From contig CAKUFT010000015.1 in NCBI GenBank assembly GCA_934650095.1, positions 1 to 37,862 on the forward strand: DNA of 37,862 bases, in the 5' to 3' direction. Positions 16,712-24,903 of this stretch are shown here, piece after piece (the first letter of the stretch is position 1; each line of letters begins with the position of its first letter). Both the position numbers and the translations under genes were made by a program. This DNA comes from an uncultured Collinsella sp. (GTDB taxonomy: Bacteria > Actinomycetota > Coriobacteriia > Coriobacteriales > Coriobacteriaceae). The notes under the pieces are model-generated. The model was not told the DNA's origin, ran no database searches, and worked only from the letters and a program-made list of their open reading frames with translations.

Positions 16712-16745
16712 CAAGAGACGCACGCAGCATATCGCGCCGATGTGG

Positions 16746-17642
16746 CTAGATATGCTGACGGATTGCGTCGATATAGGCCCGGCCGTAGCGGGTGAGCGTC
16801 GTGTTCTTGCGCGTGATAATGCCGATCTCCATATACTCGTCCACATCGAGCGGAATCGAAATAATGCCGGGACCGTTGAGCTCATGGCTGATCACGCCCG
16901 AGCATACTGTATAGCCGTTAAGGCCCATGGCCAGGTTGAACAGCGTCGCGCGGTCGCGCACGCGGATGTTCTTGCGGCGTTCAAACGTCGAGGTCAGCTC
17001 CTCGGAATAATAGAACGAGTTATAGCTTCCCTGCTCATAGGACAGGAAAGGGTAATCTTCCAGATCCTCGAGCGTTACGCTGGAGCGGCCCGCCAGCGGA
17101 TGCTCGGCACACACAAAGATATGCGGTGCGGCGCAGAAGAGCCCCTCGAACACCAGGTCGTTGGCCGCCAGCATGCGCTCGATAACCTCGCGATTGTGCT
17201 CGGACAGGTACAGGATGCCCAGCTCGCTTTTCATGTGCGCAACGTCTTCGATAATCTCGTGGGTCTGCTCCTCGCGCAGGGTAAAGTCGTAGCGCGCGGC
17301 ATCGAACTCGCGGATCACGTCGACAAACGCATTGACGGCAAAGGAATAGTGCTGGCAGCTTACGCTAAAATGCGGCACCTGCTCGGACGCTCCTTTGTAC
17401 TTGTCCTCGAGCAGATCGGCCTGATCGAGCACCTGGCGCGCGTATCCCAAGAAGGTCTCGCCTTCCTCGGACACGATGACGCCCTTGTTGGTGCGCTCGA
17501 AGATATGCACGCCCATCTCGTTTTCGAGGTCGCGGATCGACGCGGTAATTGAGGGCTGCGACACAAAGAGGCGGCGCGAGGCCTCGGTGATGCTACCGCA
17601 CTCGGCAACCTTGACGACATATCTGAGCTGCTGGAGCTTCAT
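16746..17642 (-). CDS. LysR-family transcriptional regulator
   Basis: The 298-residue regulator begins MKLQQLRYVVKVAECGS, the usual LysR N-terminus, with the helix-turn-helix in SITEASRRLFVSQPSITASI. An effector-binding domain fills residues about 90-298. The ATG at 17642 follows GGGAGG with a 5-nt gap. It lies 10 bp after the HAD phosphatase gene on the same strand, so the two are probably co-transcribed, and it is followed by the MetE-like gene, a plausible target in methionine metabolism. The effector is not known. Confidence 0.9.
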   Translation of the reverse strand: MKLQQLRYVVKVAECGSITEASRRLFVSQPSITASIRDLENEMGVHIFERTNKGVIVSEEGETFLGYARQVLDQADLLEDKYKGASEQVPHFSVSCQHYSFAVNAFVDVIREFDAARYDFTLREEQTHEIIEDVAHMKSELGILYLSEHNREVIERMLAANDLVFEGLFCAAPHIFVCAEHPLAGRSSVTLEDLEDYPFLSYEQGSYNSFYYSEELTSTFERRKNIRVRDRATLFNLAMGLNGYTVCSGVISHELNGPGIISIPLDVDEYMEIGIITRKNTTLTRYGRAYIDAIRQHI

Positions 17643-17652
17643 AGTGGCCTCC

Positions 17653-18561
17653 CTAGGCGTTCGCGACGCGCGGACCCGCCGCATCTGCCTGGCGCATAAA
17701 CGGCGGCATCTCCCCCGTCGCGGCGCAGGCGGCAATCTGGTGCAGAGCCTTGGCAACTGCATCGTCCGCCGCGGCGCCGATATGCCAGCGCGCCGCAGCC
17801 GTGACGGCCTCGTTGGCGTTGGCGACTGCAACGGAGTTGGGGACGGCATCAATCATGGGCAGGTCGTTATCGGAGTCGCCGAACACGGCCACCTCGTCGG
17901 GCGTAAGGCCCAGAGCGCGCGCCAGTTCCAGCGCCGCGCAGCCCTTGTCCCAACCGGCCGGAAGAATGTCGAACAGGCGCACGCGATTGTTGGGGAACAC
18001 AAGCGAGAGCTCTGGCACCTCGGCAGCAACGCGCTCACGTAGCTCGGCGAGCTCCTCACGCGAGCGGGCGCTCCAGATGTTCGCCTTGTAAATTGGAGCG
18101 TTGTCGATCGACGGACGGCACGGGGCCTCTTCGCCTTTGAGCCACGCGTTGCCGCCCGACTCCATGGCACGGCGCACGCGCTCGGGATCGCGCGTCACGC
18201 AATAGGCATCGTTGTCCCAAAAGTCATCACCCAGGCTGTAGACCTTTAGATACGTATCATCGGTCTCTTGCTCAAGGTAGTCGGCCAGGCGCATCAGGGC
18301 GTCGTTGTCGGTTGCGCGCGATGCGACCACCTCGCCGTCGACAAACATCACCTGTCCGTTGCAGAAGGCACCGGTCGAAAAGCACTCGGAGCGATTGCGG
18401 AACATCCAGCCCATCGCGGACGGCTGACGGCCCGAAACCGGGCCAAAGTGCAGGCCCGCTGTCTGCATGGCATGAATGCCCTCGATGGCGTAGTCGCTGG
18501 CGCCGTCATGCCCAGCCGGAATCAGCGTATCGTCCATATCGGTCAGCACAAGTTTGATCAT
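17653..18561 (-). CDS. HAD-family (Cof type IIB) phosphatase
   Basis: The 302-residue protein starts MIKLVLTDMDDTLIP, which contains the DxD nucleophile motif. It ends its core with GDSDNDLPMID, the metal-binding motif IV, with the type II cap between them. Such enzymes dephosphorylate sugar phosphates, flavin or PLP precursors in the cytoplasm. The ATG at 18561 follows GGAGA. The LysR gene follows after 10 bp. The substrate cannot be read from sequence. Confidence 0.9.
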   Translation of the reverse strand: MIKLVLTDMDDTLIPAGHDGASDYAIEGIHAMQTAGLHFGPVSGRQPSAMGWMFRNRSECFSTGAFCNGQVMFVDGEVVASRATDNDALMRLADYLEQETDDTYLKVYSLGDDFWDNDAYCVTRDPERVRRAMESGGNAWLKGEEAPCRPSIDNAPIYKANIWSARSREELAELRERVAAEVPELSLVFPNNRVRLFDILPAGWDKGCAALELARALGLTPDEVAVFGDSDNDLPMIDAVPNSVAVANANEAVTAAARWHIGAAADDAVAKALHQIAACAATGEMPPFMRQADAAGPRVANA

Positions 18562-18601
18562 AAGGTCTCCTCGGTCATTCTTAATCCCATCTATTGTACC
18601 G

Positions 18602-18646
18602 ACCTGCCAAAAAGGGACAGGTTTATTTTGGCAGGTTTTATCTGGG
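18602..18646 (-). repeat. REP-like dispersed repeat, copy B
   Basis: The 45 bp match the reverse complement of copy A (102-146) with two mismatches. Its first 35 bp (18602-18636) also form an inverted pair with copy C at 18669-18703, one mismatch apart. It lies between the start of the HAD gene and the thiamine operon promoter region. Confidence 0.75.
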
Positions 18647-18668
18647 AAAATGCAGCGCCCCCGTTGCC

Positions 18669-18703
18669 ACCTGCCAAAATAAATCTGTCCCTTTTTGGCA
18701 GGT
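18669..18703 (+). repeat. REP-like dispersed repeat, copy C (inverted partner of B)
   Basis: This 35-bp copy is in the opposite orientation to B with a 32-bp spacer. Together they can form a very long hairpin, resembling a paired-REP (BIME-like) unit. It ends 28 bp before the TPP riboswitch, so it may overlap or replace the operon's promoter. Confidence 0.75.
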
Positions 18704-18730
18704 GCGTTAGTATAGGGAGCAACAGATTCG

Positions 18731-18822
18731 ATGCGGGAGTGCCGGCGGTGCAAGCCACAAGGCTGAGAGGGCATAGGGCCCAATCCTTTGAACCTGTCAG
18801 TTAATGCTGGCGTAGGGAGCAT
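18731..18822 (+). promoter_or_regulatory. TPP riboswitch (THI element)
   Basis: The conserved THI-box landmarks are present in order: GGGAGTGC at the P1/P2 side, GGCTGAGAGGG in the pyrimidine-sensing arm, ACCTGT near 18792, and TAATGCTGGCGTAGGGAG at the 3' end. It binds thiamine pyrophosphate and controls the downstream thi genes. A terminator follows at 18835. Confidence 0.95.
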
Positions 18823-18834
18823 GCCGCCTTTACA

Positions 18835-18864
18835 GGGGCGCTGTCTATGCACAGCGCCCCTTTT
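18835..18864 (+). terminator. riboswitch-controlled terminator
   Basis: GGGGCGCTGT pairs exactly with ACAGCGCCCC around CTATGC and ends in TTTT. It lies 12 bp after the riboswitch and before the thiM ribosome binding site, so thiamine pyrophosphate would switch the operon off by termination. Confidence 0.92.
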
Positions 18865-18886
18865 CTATGCCAAGGAGGCATGTGCA

Positions 18887-19726
18887 GTGATTGATTCGGA
18901 ACAGCTTAAACAACGTGTAGTCAAGGCCGTGGACGAGATTCGCGCCACCAACCCAATGGCGGGCTCCATCACCAACACGGTGACGATTGACTTTGTCGCC
19001 AACGCGCAGCTCGCCGTGGGCGGCTCGGCCGCCATGGTCTATCTGCCCGACGAGGGCGAGGCGCTCGTTGCCGGCGGCGGCGCCATCTATCTCAACATGG
19101 GCACGCTCTTCCCCATCTACGAACAGACGATTCCCCGCGCGGCCAAGGCGGCACACGACGCCGGCAAGCCCTGGGTGCTCGATCCGGTGGGTCTGGGCAT
19201 CGGTAGCCTGCGCACCCAGCTGGTAAACGAGCTCAAGCAGTACAAGCCCGCCATCGTGCGCGGCAACGCCTCCGAGATCATCGCGCTTGCCGGCCTGTGG
19301 GGTCTTGAGGGCGAGGCAGCCGATCTGAGCCGCGTGCGCGGTGTCGATACCACCGACACGGTCGATGCCGCCCGCGATGCCGCCGTGGCACTCGCCCGCT
19401 ACACCGGCGGCGCCGTGGTGGTCTCGGGCGAGGTCGACTTGATCACCGACGGCACGACCGTGGCCAAGTCCCACGGCGGCAGCCCGCTCATGTCCAAGAT
19501 CACCGGCTGCGGCTGTTCGCAGGGCGGCGTGCTGGCCGTGTACGCCTGCGCCGCCGATCCGTTTACGGCAGCTGTCTGCGGTACCGCCGTCTACAACGTC
19601 GCTGGCACGCGTGCCGCCGCCGTCGCCGATGCCCCGGCGAGCTTTAAGGTTGCCTTTATCGACGAGCTCTACCGCGCAACTGCCCAGGACATCGCCGACA
19701 ACCAGCTCGAGCTCGAGGAGGCATAA
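18887..19726 (+). CDS. thiM: hydroxyethylthiazole kinase
   Basis: ThiM phosphorylates the thiazole alcohol salvaged from thiamine breakdown. The 279-residue protein has the family pattern SITNTVTIDFVAN near residue 26, the Gly-rich segment around GGAIYLNMGT, and the ITGCGCSQGG active-site loop near residue 205 that holds the ATP site. GGAGG lies eight bases before the GTG at 18887; longer starts would run into the terminator. It is the first gene of the riboswitch-controlled operon. Confidence 0.92.
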   Translation: MIDSEQLKQRVVKAVDEIRATNPMAGSITNTVTIDFVANAQLAVGGSAAMVYLPDEGEALVAGGGAIYLNMGTLFPIYEQTIPRAAKAAHDAGKPWVLDPVGLGIGSLRTQLVNELKQYKPAIVRGNASEIIALAGLWGLEGEAADLSRVRGVDTTDTVDAARDAAVALARYTGGAVVVSGEVDLITDGTTVAKSHGGSPLMSKITGCGCSQGGVLAVYACAADPFTAAVCGTAVYNVAGTRAAAVADAPASFKVAFIDELYRATAQDIADNQLELEEA

Positions 19727-19729
19727 GCC

Positions 19730-20071
19730 ATGTCCGAGTCCGCAGCCAATACCGGCATGAACACGCTGATCGCCGTGGCCATCGCCCCGTGCGGCACAGG
19801 CGATGAGCTCTCCGCCGAGGTCGCCGAGGTCGTGCGCGTCATTCGCGAGAGCGGCCTTCCCAACCGCACCAGCTCGATGTTCACCGAGATCGAAGGCGAC
19901 TGGGACGAGGTCATGCAGGTCGTACGCGACGCCACCTTTGTACTGGCAAACAAGGGCATCCGCACCGAAGTTGTGCTCAAGGCAGATATTCGCCCCGGTT
20001 TTACCGACACCATGAACGGCAAGCTCGAGCGCATGGAAGCGCAAATCAAGAAGCAGGAGGAAGCACGATGA
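19730..20071 (+). CDS. thiamine-binding protein, MTH1187/YkoF family
   Basis: The 113-residue protein matches the small MTH1187/YkoF-type ferredoxin-like fold that binds thiamine or its precursor. Recognisable parts are IAVAIAPCGTG at the start, the middle stretch TSSMFTEIEGDWDEV, and a C-terminal helix. Family members bind hydroxymethylpyrimidine or thiamine in the cytoplasm; the exact job is not settled. It starts 3 bp after thiM, preceded by GGAGG, and overlaps thiE by 4 bp, so it is firmly in the thi operon. Confidence 0.85.
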   Translation: MSESAANTGMNTLIAVAIAPCGTGDELSAEVAEVVRVIRESGLPNRTSSMFTEIEGDWDEVMQVVRDATFVLANKGIRTEVVLKADIRPGFTDTMNGKLERMEAQIKKQEEAR

Positions 20072-20763
20072 GCATCCGCGACAACCTCGATATCTCGGCC
20101 TATCTGGTGCTCGGCCCCGAAAACACGCTCGGTCGCCCCGTGGGCGATGTGGTGGCCCAGGCGCTCGACGCCGGCTTTACCTGCATCCAGGTGCGCTCCA
20201 AGGTGGCAAGCGCGCGCGAGATCATCGCGCTGACGGACGATGCCGCGCAGGCTATCGCCCAAGCCGGCAAGACCGGTCAGGTCGCGCTGCTCATCGACGA
20301 CCGCCTGGATTGCGTGCTTGCCGCGCGCGAACAGGGCATTGCCGTCGACGGCGTGCACGTGGGCCAGAGCGACATTCCCGTCGAGGTCTGCCGCAAGCTT
20401 CTGGGCCCCGATGCCATCGTGGGCCTTTCGGCCCGCTGCGAGGAGATGCTCGAGTACGTCAAGACCGCCGACATGAGCCTGGTCGACTACCTGGGCATCG
20501 GCCCGCTCCACGAGACCGAGACCAAGCGCGACTGCGGACGTGCGGCCGACGGTTCCATCATCACCAAGAGCTTTGAGGACCTGGCCGCACTCCACGCGGC
20601 AAGCCCCGTGCCCATCGTGGTGGGCGGCGGCGTTAAAACAGCCGACTTGCCGCAGCTTAAGGCCACCGGCGTCGATGGCTTCTTTGTGGTGAGCGCCGTC
20701 TGCAGCGCCGATGATCCCTACGCCGCGGCCAAGGAGCTTGTCGACACCTGGCAGCAGGCATAG
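20068..20763 (+). CDS. thiE: thiamine phosphate synthase
   Basis: ThiE joins hydroxymethylpyrimidine diphosphate and thiazole phosphate to make thiamine phosphate. The 231-residue barrel shows QVRSK, LIDDRLDCVLA, DGVHVGQSD, VDYLGIGPLHETETK and PIVVGGGV in the usual order, covering phosphate and magnesium binding. The ATG overlaps the previous stop (ATGA) and follows AGGAGG. No thiD is present here, so the pyrimidine kinase must be encoded elsewhere or supplied by another enzyme. A terminator follows. Confidence 0.95.
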   Translation: MSIRDNLDISAYLVLGPENTLGRPVGDVVAQALDAGFTCIQVRSKVASAREIIALTDDAAQAIAQAGKTGQVALLIDDRLDCVLAAREQGIAVDGVHVGQSDIPVEVCRKLLGPDAIVGLSARCEEMLEYVKTADMSLVDYLGIGPLHETETKRDCGRAADGSIITKSFEDLAALHAASPVPIVVGGGVKTADLPQLKATGVDGFFVVSAVCSADDPYAAAKELVDTWQQA

Positions 20764-20806
20764 ACATAGGCCGAGCAGCTGATTCGCAATCTCATATCTT
20801 CAATAG

Positions 20807-20853
20807 CGGAAAACGCATCCCGGTTCGAACGTCCATTCCGGGATGCGCTTTCC
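20807..20853. terminator. bidirectional terminator, thiE / patatin gene
   Basis: GGAAAACGCATCCCGG pairs with CCGGGATGCGCTTTCC around a 15-nt loop, one mismatch in the arms, between convergent genes. Confidence 0.85.
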
Positions 20854-20864
20854 GTATGCGACCC

Positions 20865-21734
20865 TTACCCCGCCAGATACGCTTCCAACGCCGGCAAAGT
20901 CGCCTCCGCATCGTGGCGGCCGACCTGGTAGATGCGCTCGAGCTCATCCGGTTCGCGGCACAGCGACGGCACCTTCACCGATTCGCTCGGTCGCACCACA
21001 AAGACCTCGCCGGCAGCCTCGCGACGCGCCAGGTCATCGAGCGTGGCATTGTAGACCTCATGCCGATGCTCAAGCGCTGCAACAAACTCCGGGTAGTGAC
21101 GGAACACGCGCCGCAGCATGGACATCACACTGTTGGGCTGCTTCACAAAGCCCGCCGGCTGCGTGAGCACCACGATATTGCGGTCATACCCCTGCGCAAA
21201 CAGCCATACGCTGGGGATAGAATCAGCCACGCCACCATCCAGATACTTATGCCCGCCAATAGCAACGGGACGCGTCGCCACAGGAATAGCAGACGACGCC
21301 CGGATCCACTCGATATCGCGCTCGTCGCCATACGGCAAATCGTGATAGACAGCCTTGCCCGTCTCGATATCGGTACACACGCACGTAAATCGCATGGGGC
21401 AGGCGCGATACGCTTCCAAGTCGATGGGATCGCGCTCGATAGGCACCTCATGATAGGCAAAATCGGCATTGAACATATCGCCGGTTCGCAGCCAGCTGGT
21501 CACGCTCGCATAGCGCTTGTCGGCGCAATAGGCCTTGTTGTAACGAATGGCACGGCCGATCTGGCGCGATTTAAAGTTGTAGCCAAACGCCGCGCCCGCC
21601 GAGACACCCACCATATGGTCGCAGGTCAAACCGTGCTCCATCCAAACGTCGAGCACGCCCGCCGTATACATACCGCGGTAGCCGCCTCCCTCGAGCGCAA
21701 GCCCCACCGTGCGCGTCGTATCCGGCTGTGCCAT
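20865..21734 (-). CDS. patatin-like phospholipase
   Basis: Patatin-like enzymes hydrolyse lipid acyl chains with a Ser-Asp dyad. The 289-residue protein has the oxyanion motif EGGGYRGMYTAG near residue 15, the nucleophile elbow GVSAGA near residue 43, and DGGVAD with the catalytic Asp near residue 165. It resembles the E. coli YjjU group. There is no signal peptide, so it acts inside the cell. The ATG at 21734 follows GGAGA; an upstream in-frame ATG at 21818 lacks a site. It is divergent from the large GGDEF-EAL gene. Confidence 0.9.
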   Translation of the reverse strand: MAQPDTTRTVGLALEGGGYRGMYTAGVLDVWMEHGLTCDHMVGVSAGAAFGYNFKSRQIGRAIRYNKAYCADKRYASVTSWLRTGDMFNADFAYHEVPIERDPIDLEAYRACPMRFTCVCTDIETGKAVYHDLPYGDERDIEWIRASSAIPVATRPVAIGGHKYLDGGVADSIPSVWLFAQGYDRNIVVLTQPAGFVKQPNSVMSMLRRVFRHYPEFVAALEHRHEVYNATLDDLARREAAGEVFVVRPSESVKVPSLCREPDELERIYQVGRHDAEATLPALEAYLAG

Positions 21735-22058
21735 GTGACCATCTCCGTTCCTGCGTTTTAAAACGGGACAAGTATACCCGTCAACATATATCGACTCAGT
21801 CGCATTTTCATCGAACATCGCATCGTCGCGCTACCGCTTGGCGAATAGTAGCCGCCCACAGCATGGACACCCATATATAATTGCGTATTGTTGTTTGCGC
21901 TACTCAGCTGTTATCAACAGCGAACATTAGCCGGCAAAGTAACTCAACAACGCAGCAAGGCGGGGGCCTGGATACACGCAAGGCGCCGAGCAACGACGCG
22001 TGTACACTACGAGCTCGCCCGACGCCATCCGCCCCGACCTCAGAAAGCCGCTTACAAC
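21735..22058. other. divergent intergenic region, patatin / GGDEF-EAL gene
   Basis: In 324 bp between divergent genes I see a -10-like TATAAT at 21876-21881 and a small hairpin GCTGTT-ATC-AACAGC at 21907-21921 on the + side. No gene is supported. A c-di-GMP riboswitch would be expected by context, but I cannot match its conserved core. Confidence 0.4.
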
Positions 22059-24776
22059 ATGGACACCGTCAGCAATTACACCGAAACGCTCGAAAAGACC
22101 GTCCGTGACCTTCTCGAGCGTCAGGATGATCTGATTAGGACGGCCTTTACCGACCAGCTCACCGGACTTGGCAACCGCGGCGGCTTTGCCCGTTCCCTAG
22201 AGGAAATCTGGGAGCAGGAACTGCCCGTGACCATGGCGTTTATCGACATCGATAACCTTAAGCACTGCAACGACGTCTTTGGGCATGACGAGGGCAACCG
22301 CTATATCTTGCAGGTAAGTCTCTATCTCAAGCTGTATATGAAGGTGGACGAGGCGGCGTTTCGCATAGGCGGCGACGAGTTTGCCATCCTGTCTACGATT
22401 GCGACCGAGGACGACCTCGCCGAGCGCCTGGAACACTGCCGAACGGTCCTACTCAAAAACAACGATTCCGAGATGCCTCACTCGTTTAGCTACGGAGTGT
22501 CGCACGCCGACCCCGCCCTGGGTGAAGTCTCCAATCGCATGACACTCGATGCCGACCATCGCATGTACGACTACAAGCTACGCCATGCCATGCATCTTGA
22601 TCGACGCAATATCGCGCAAGTCCACACCGACGACTTCGAAATAAGCGATCGCGTTTTTGACGCCTTTTCGATGCTCAACGAAGGCCGTTATTGCTTTATC
22701 GAGAACTTGGACAAACATCGCACCCTTTGGTCACAAGGCGCCCTGCGCGATCTCGGTCTTCCTTCTGAGCATGTAGACAACTGCCACGATTACTGGAAAA
22801 CGCGCGTCCACCCCGATGACCTCGAGGCCTACATCAACGACATCGACCAAATCTATAATGGCTCCAAACACCGCCGCGTCATGCAGTACCGCATGCGCAA
22901 TGCCGCGGGCGACTACGTCCTCTGCCGCGCTCGCGGGTTTCGCATCGACGGCGACGGAAATACCCCCTCGCTCTATGTCGGCGAACTTGTTAACCACTCA
23001 CTCGCCGAGACCGTCGACGCCGCCACGGGCCTCGGAACGCAGCGTATGCTGATCAACGCTATCGATGCCTGCCGTCGCGACCGTTGCGAGACGGGGCTTA
23101 TAGCGGTCCGCGTTTGTGGCACGGCAAAGTTCAACGAGCTCTACGGGGCCGAGGCTGTCGACAACATGCTCGCCGAATACGCAGGCCGCATGTTATCGAT
23201 CACCCGCGGCAGAAGTCGCGTCTTCCGCTCGCGAAACGCCCAGTTCGTCGTGCTCAGCAACGATCTGGACCACGAGGCATTCGAGCAACTGACCCATCAT
23301 CTTAAAGAGGCCGTTTTCGCTCCTGTTCGAATCGCGAACGACACCATTACCCCCGTCTGTCTTGTCGTCCCGGCCTTTTACGAGCGCTTAATCAATCAAG
23401 CGACCGCTGTTTTAGGCGAACTCGACCGTCGTCTTCGCGCCGCCGGCGGGCTTGCCCCCAACGACAGCCTCCCCATACCCGAGATTGAGCGTAAAAGCGC
23501 CGTCGCCGAACGCATCGATACGCTCACGGGCCTCTATCGACCCAGCGAGTTTATGCGGCGCGCCAACGCATTTCTGAGGACAGGGCGCGACGGCGCTTGG
23601 TGTATCGCCACCGTCGACATGGGTCATATGCGACTGTTTAACGAATGGCACGGACAGGCCGAGGGCGACCGCGTGCTCGCCGATGTGGGCACGGTCCTCA
23701 AAGACATCGAGAATGCCGAGATGGGCGTCGCAGGATACTGGGGCCAAGACGACTTTTGCATTCTCATCCCCTTTGAGCACGACACCGTCCATCAAATCTA
23801 TAACCGCGTTCGCGCCGCCGTGGCCAAGCATGATGACGGCGTGGGTTTCTGGCCGTCCATGGGCGTTTGCCCCATCGACCCCAACGAGGAAATCACCATC
23901 GACGCGCAGGCCAAGGCCATGTTTACCAATCGGCGCGCAAAAAACGACTTTAAGGAGCGCGTCGCCATTTTCCGCCCCGAGGAGTACGAGCGCGAAACCG
24001 CGTTCCACCGCACGCTGACCGAATTCCAGTATGCGTTCTCAAACGGCCGCATTACCTACTACCTGCAGCCCCAAGTCGACATGGAAACTGGCGAGATCGT
24101 TGGCGCCGAGGCGCTCACGCGCTGGATTGGCAAGGACGGTTCCCTCATTTCGCCTGTAACGTTTATCCCCGCACTCGAGGAAAGCGGCTTTGTAGTGACG
24201 CTCGACAAGTACATTTGGCAGGGCGTCGCCTCGTGGCTGCGCGAGCGCATCGACCGGGGGCTTCGCGTGGTTCCGATCTCGCTCAATGTGTCGCGCGTGG
24301 ATATCCTTGCCTGCGACGTTGCCGAACATATGGGAGCACTTGCCGCCCAATACAACCTACCGCCCGAACTCATGCGCATCGAGATCACCGAGACAGCCTA
24401 TACGGGAGAATCCGAGGCCGTGGATAAACTGACTGCCGACCTGCACACCCGCGGCTTCTCAACCTATATGGACGACTTTGGCACCGGCCAGTCCACGCTC
24501 GCGATGCTCAAGAACGTCAACGTCGACGTCATCAAGCTTGACCGCACGTTTGTTCCCGCCGACGGAGATCAAGGCCGCAGCGCGCAAATCATTACATCAA
24601 TGCTCGATATGGCGCAGTCGCTCCATCTGCCCGTCGTGGTCGAAGGCGTCGAGACAAATGAGCAGGCGAACATGCTACGACAGATGGGCGCCCGCTACGC
24701 TCAGGGCTTCCTCTACTACCGCCCCATGCCGGCGAATGATTTTGAGGCATTGCTCGATGGTGACAATAACAACTGA
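22059..24776 (+). CDS. multi-domain c-di-GMP signalling protein (GGDEF-PAS-GGDEF-GGDEF-EAL)
   Basis: The protein is about 905 residues. Residues 1-30 are helical. A first GGDEF domain (about 30-195) has an intact RIGGDEF at residues 102-108. A PAS-like sensor domain spans about 215-320. A second GGDEF domain (about 325-480) is degenerate (RSRNAQF at the active site). A third (about 490-655) is also degenerate (WGQDDF). The C-terminal EAL domain (about 665-900) keeps EALTRW, NVSR, EITE, DDFGTG, KLDR and EGVET, so it should hydrolyse c-di-GMP. The RxxD inhibitory site is absent before the first GGDEF. So both synthesis and breakdown may occur in one protein. No membrane segment is seen. The ATG at 22059 has a weak site (AAAG); the frame is open further up. 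Confidence 0.85.
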   Translation: MDTVSNYTETLEKTVRDLLERQDDLIRTAFTDQLTGLGNRGGFARSLEEIWEQELPVTMAFIDIDNLKHCNDVFGHDEGNRYILQVSLYLKLYMKVDEAAFRIGGDEFAILSTIATEDDLAERLEHCRTVLLKNNDSEMPHSFSYGVSHADPALGEVSNRMTLDADHRMYDYKLRHAMHLDRRNIAQVHTDDFEISDRVFDAFSMLNEGRYCFIENLDKHRTLWSQGALRDLGLPSEHVDNCHDYWKTRVHPDDLEAYINDIDQIYNGSKHRRVMQYRMRNAAGDYVLCRARGFRIDGDGNTPSLYVGELVNHSLAETVDAATGLGTQRMLINAIDACRRDRCETGLIAVRVCGTAKFNELYGAEAVDNMLAEYAGRMLSITRGRSRVFRSRNAQFVVLSNDLDHEAFEQLTHHLKEAVFAPVRIANDTITPVCLVVPAFYERLINQATAVLGELDRRLRAAGGLAPNDSLPIPEIERKSAVAERIDTLTGLYRPSEFMRRANAFLRTGRDGAWCIATVDMGHMRLFNEWHGQAEGDRVLADVGTVLKDIENAEMGVAGYWGQDDFCILIPFEHDTVHQIYNRVRAAVAKHDDGVGFWPSMGVCPIDPNEEITIDAQAKAMFTNRRAKNDFKERVAIFRPEEYERETAFHRTLTEFQYAFSNGRITYYLQPQVDMETGEIVGAEALTRWIGKDGSLISPVTFIPALEESGFVVTLDKYIWQGVASWLRERIDRGLRVVPISLNVSRVDILACDVAEHMGALAAQYNLPPELMRIEITETAYTGESEAVDKLTADLHTRGFSTYMDDFGTGQSTLAMLKNVNVDVIKLDRTFVPADGDQGRSAQIITSMLDMAQSLHLPVVVEGVETNEQANMLRQMGARYAQGFLYYRPMPANDFEALLDGDNNN

Positions 24777-24834
24777 TACGCTCGCGCGCAAAACGCCACC
24801 GCCGAAGGGGGCATTTGTCTCCATTAGCTAACTT

Positions 24835-24865
24835 ATATCCCCAATTCAAACCGAATTGGGGATAT
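24835..24865. promoter_or_regulatory. perfect 13-bp inverted repeat before the second GGDEF gene
   Basis: ATATCCCCAATTC (24835-24847) and GAATTGGGGATAT (24853-24865) are exact reverse complements around AAACC. The element ends 38 bp before the start codon. It lacks a T-run, so an operator or 5' mRNA hairpin is more likely than a terminator. Confidence 0.5.
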
Positions 24866-24903
24866 GATACAAACCGTTGTTCTGCCCAAGGAGGTTATTC
24901 ATC

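Noticed and set aside
18887..20071. Complementary long minus-strand frame across thiM and its neighbour
   Set aside because: Antisense shadow; the forward genes have clear family motifs and ribosome binding sites.
21735..22058. Possible c-di-GMP riboswitch before the GGDEF-EAL gene
   Set aside because: Some GCAAGGC-like and GGCC-like pieces occur, but the conserved core and pairing could not be matched.
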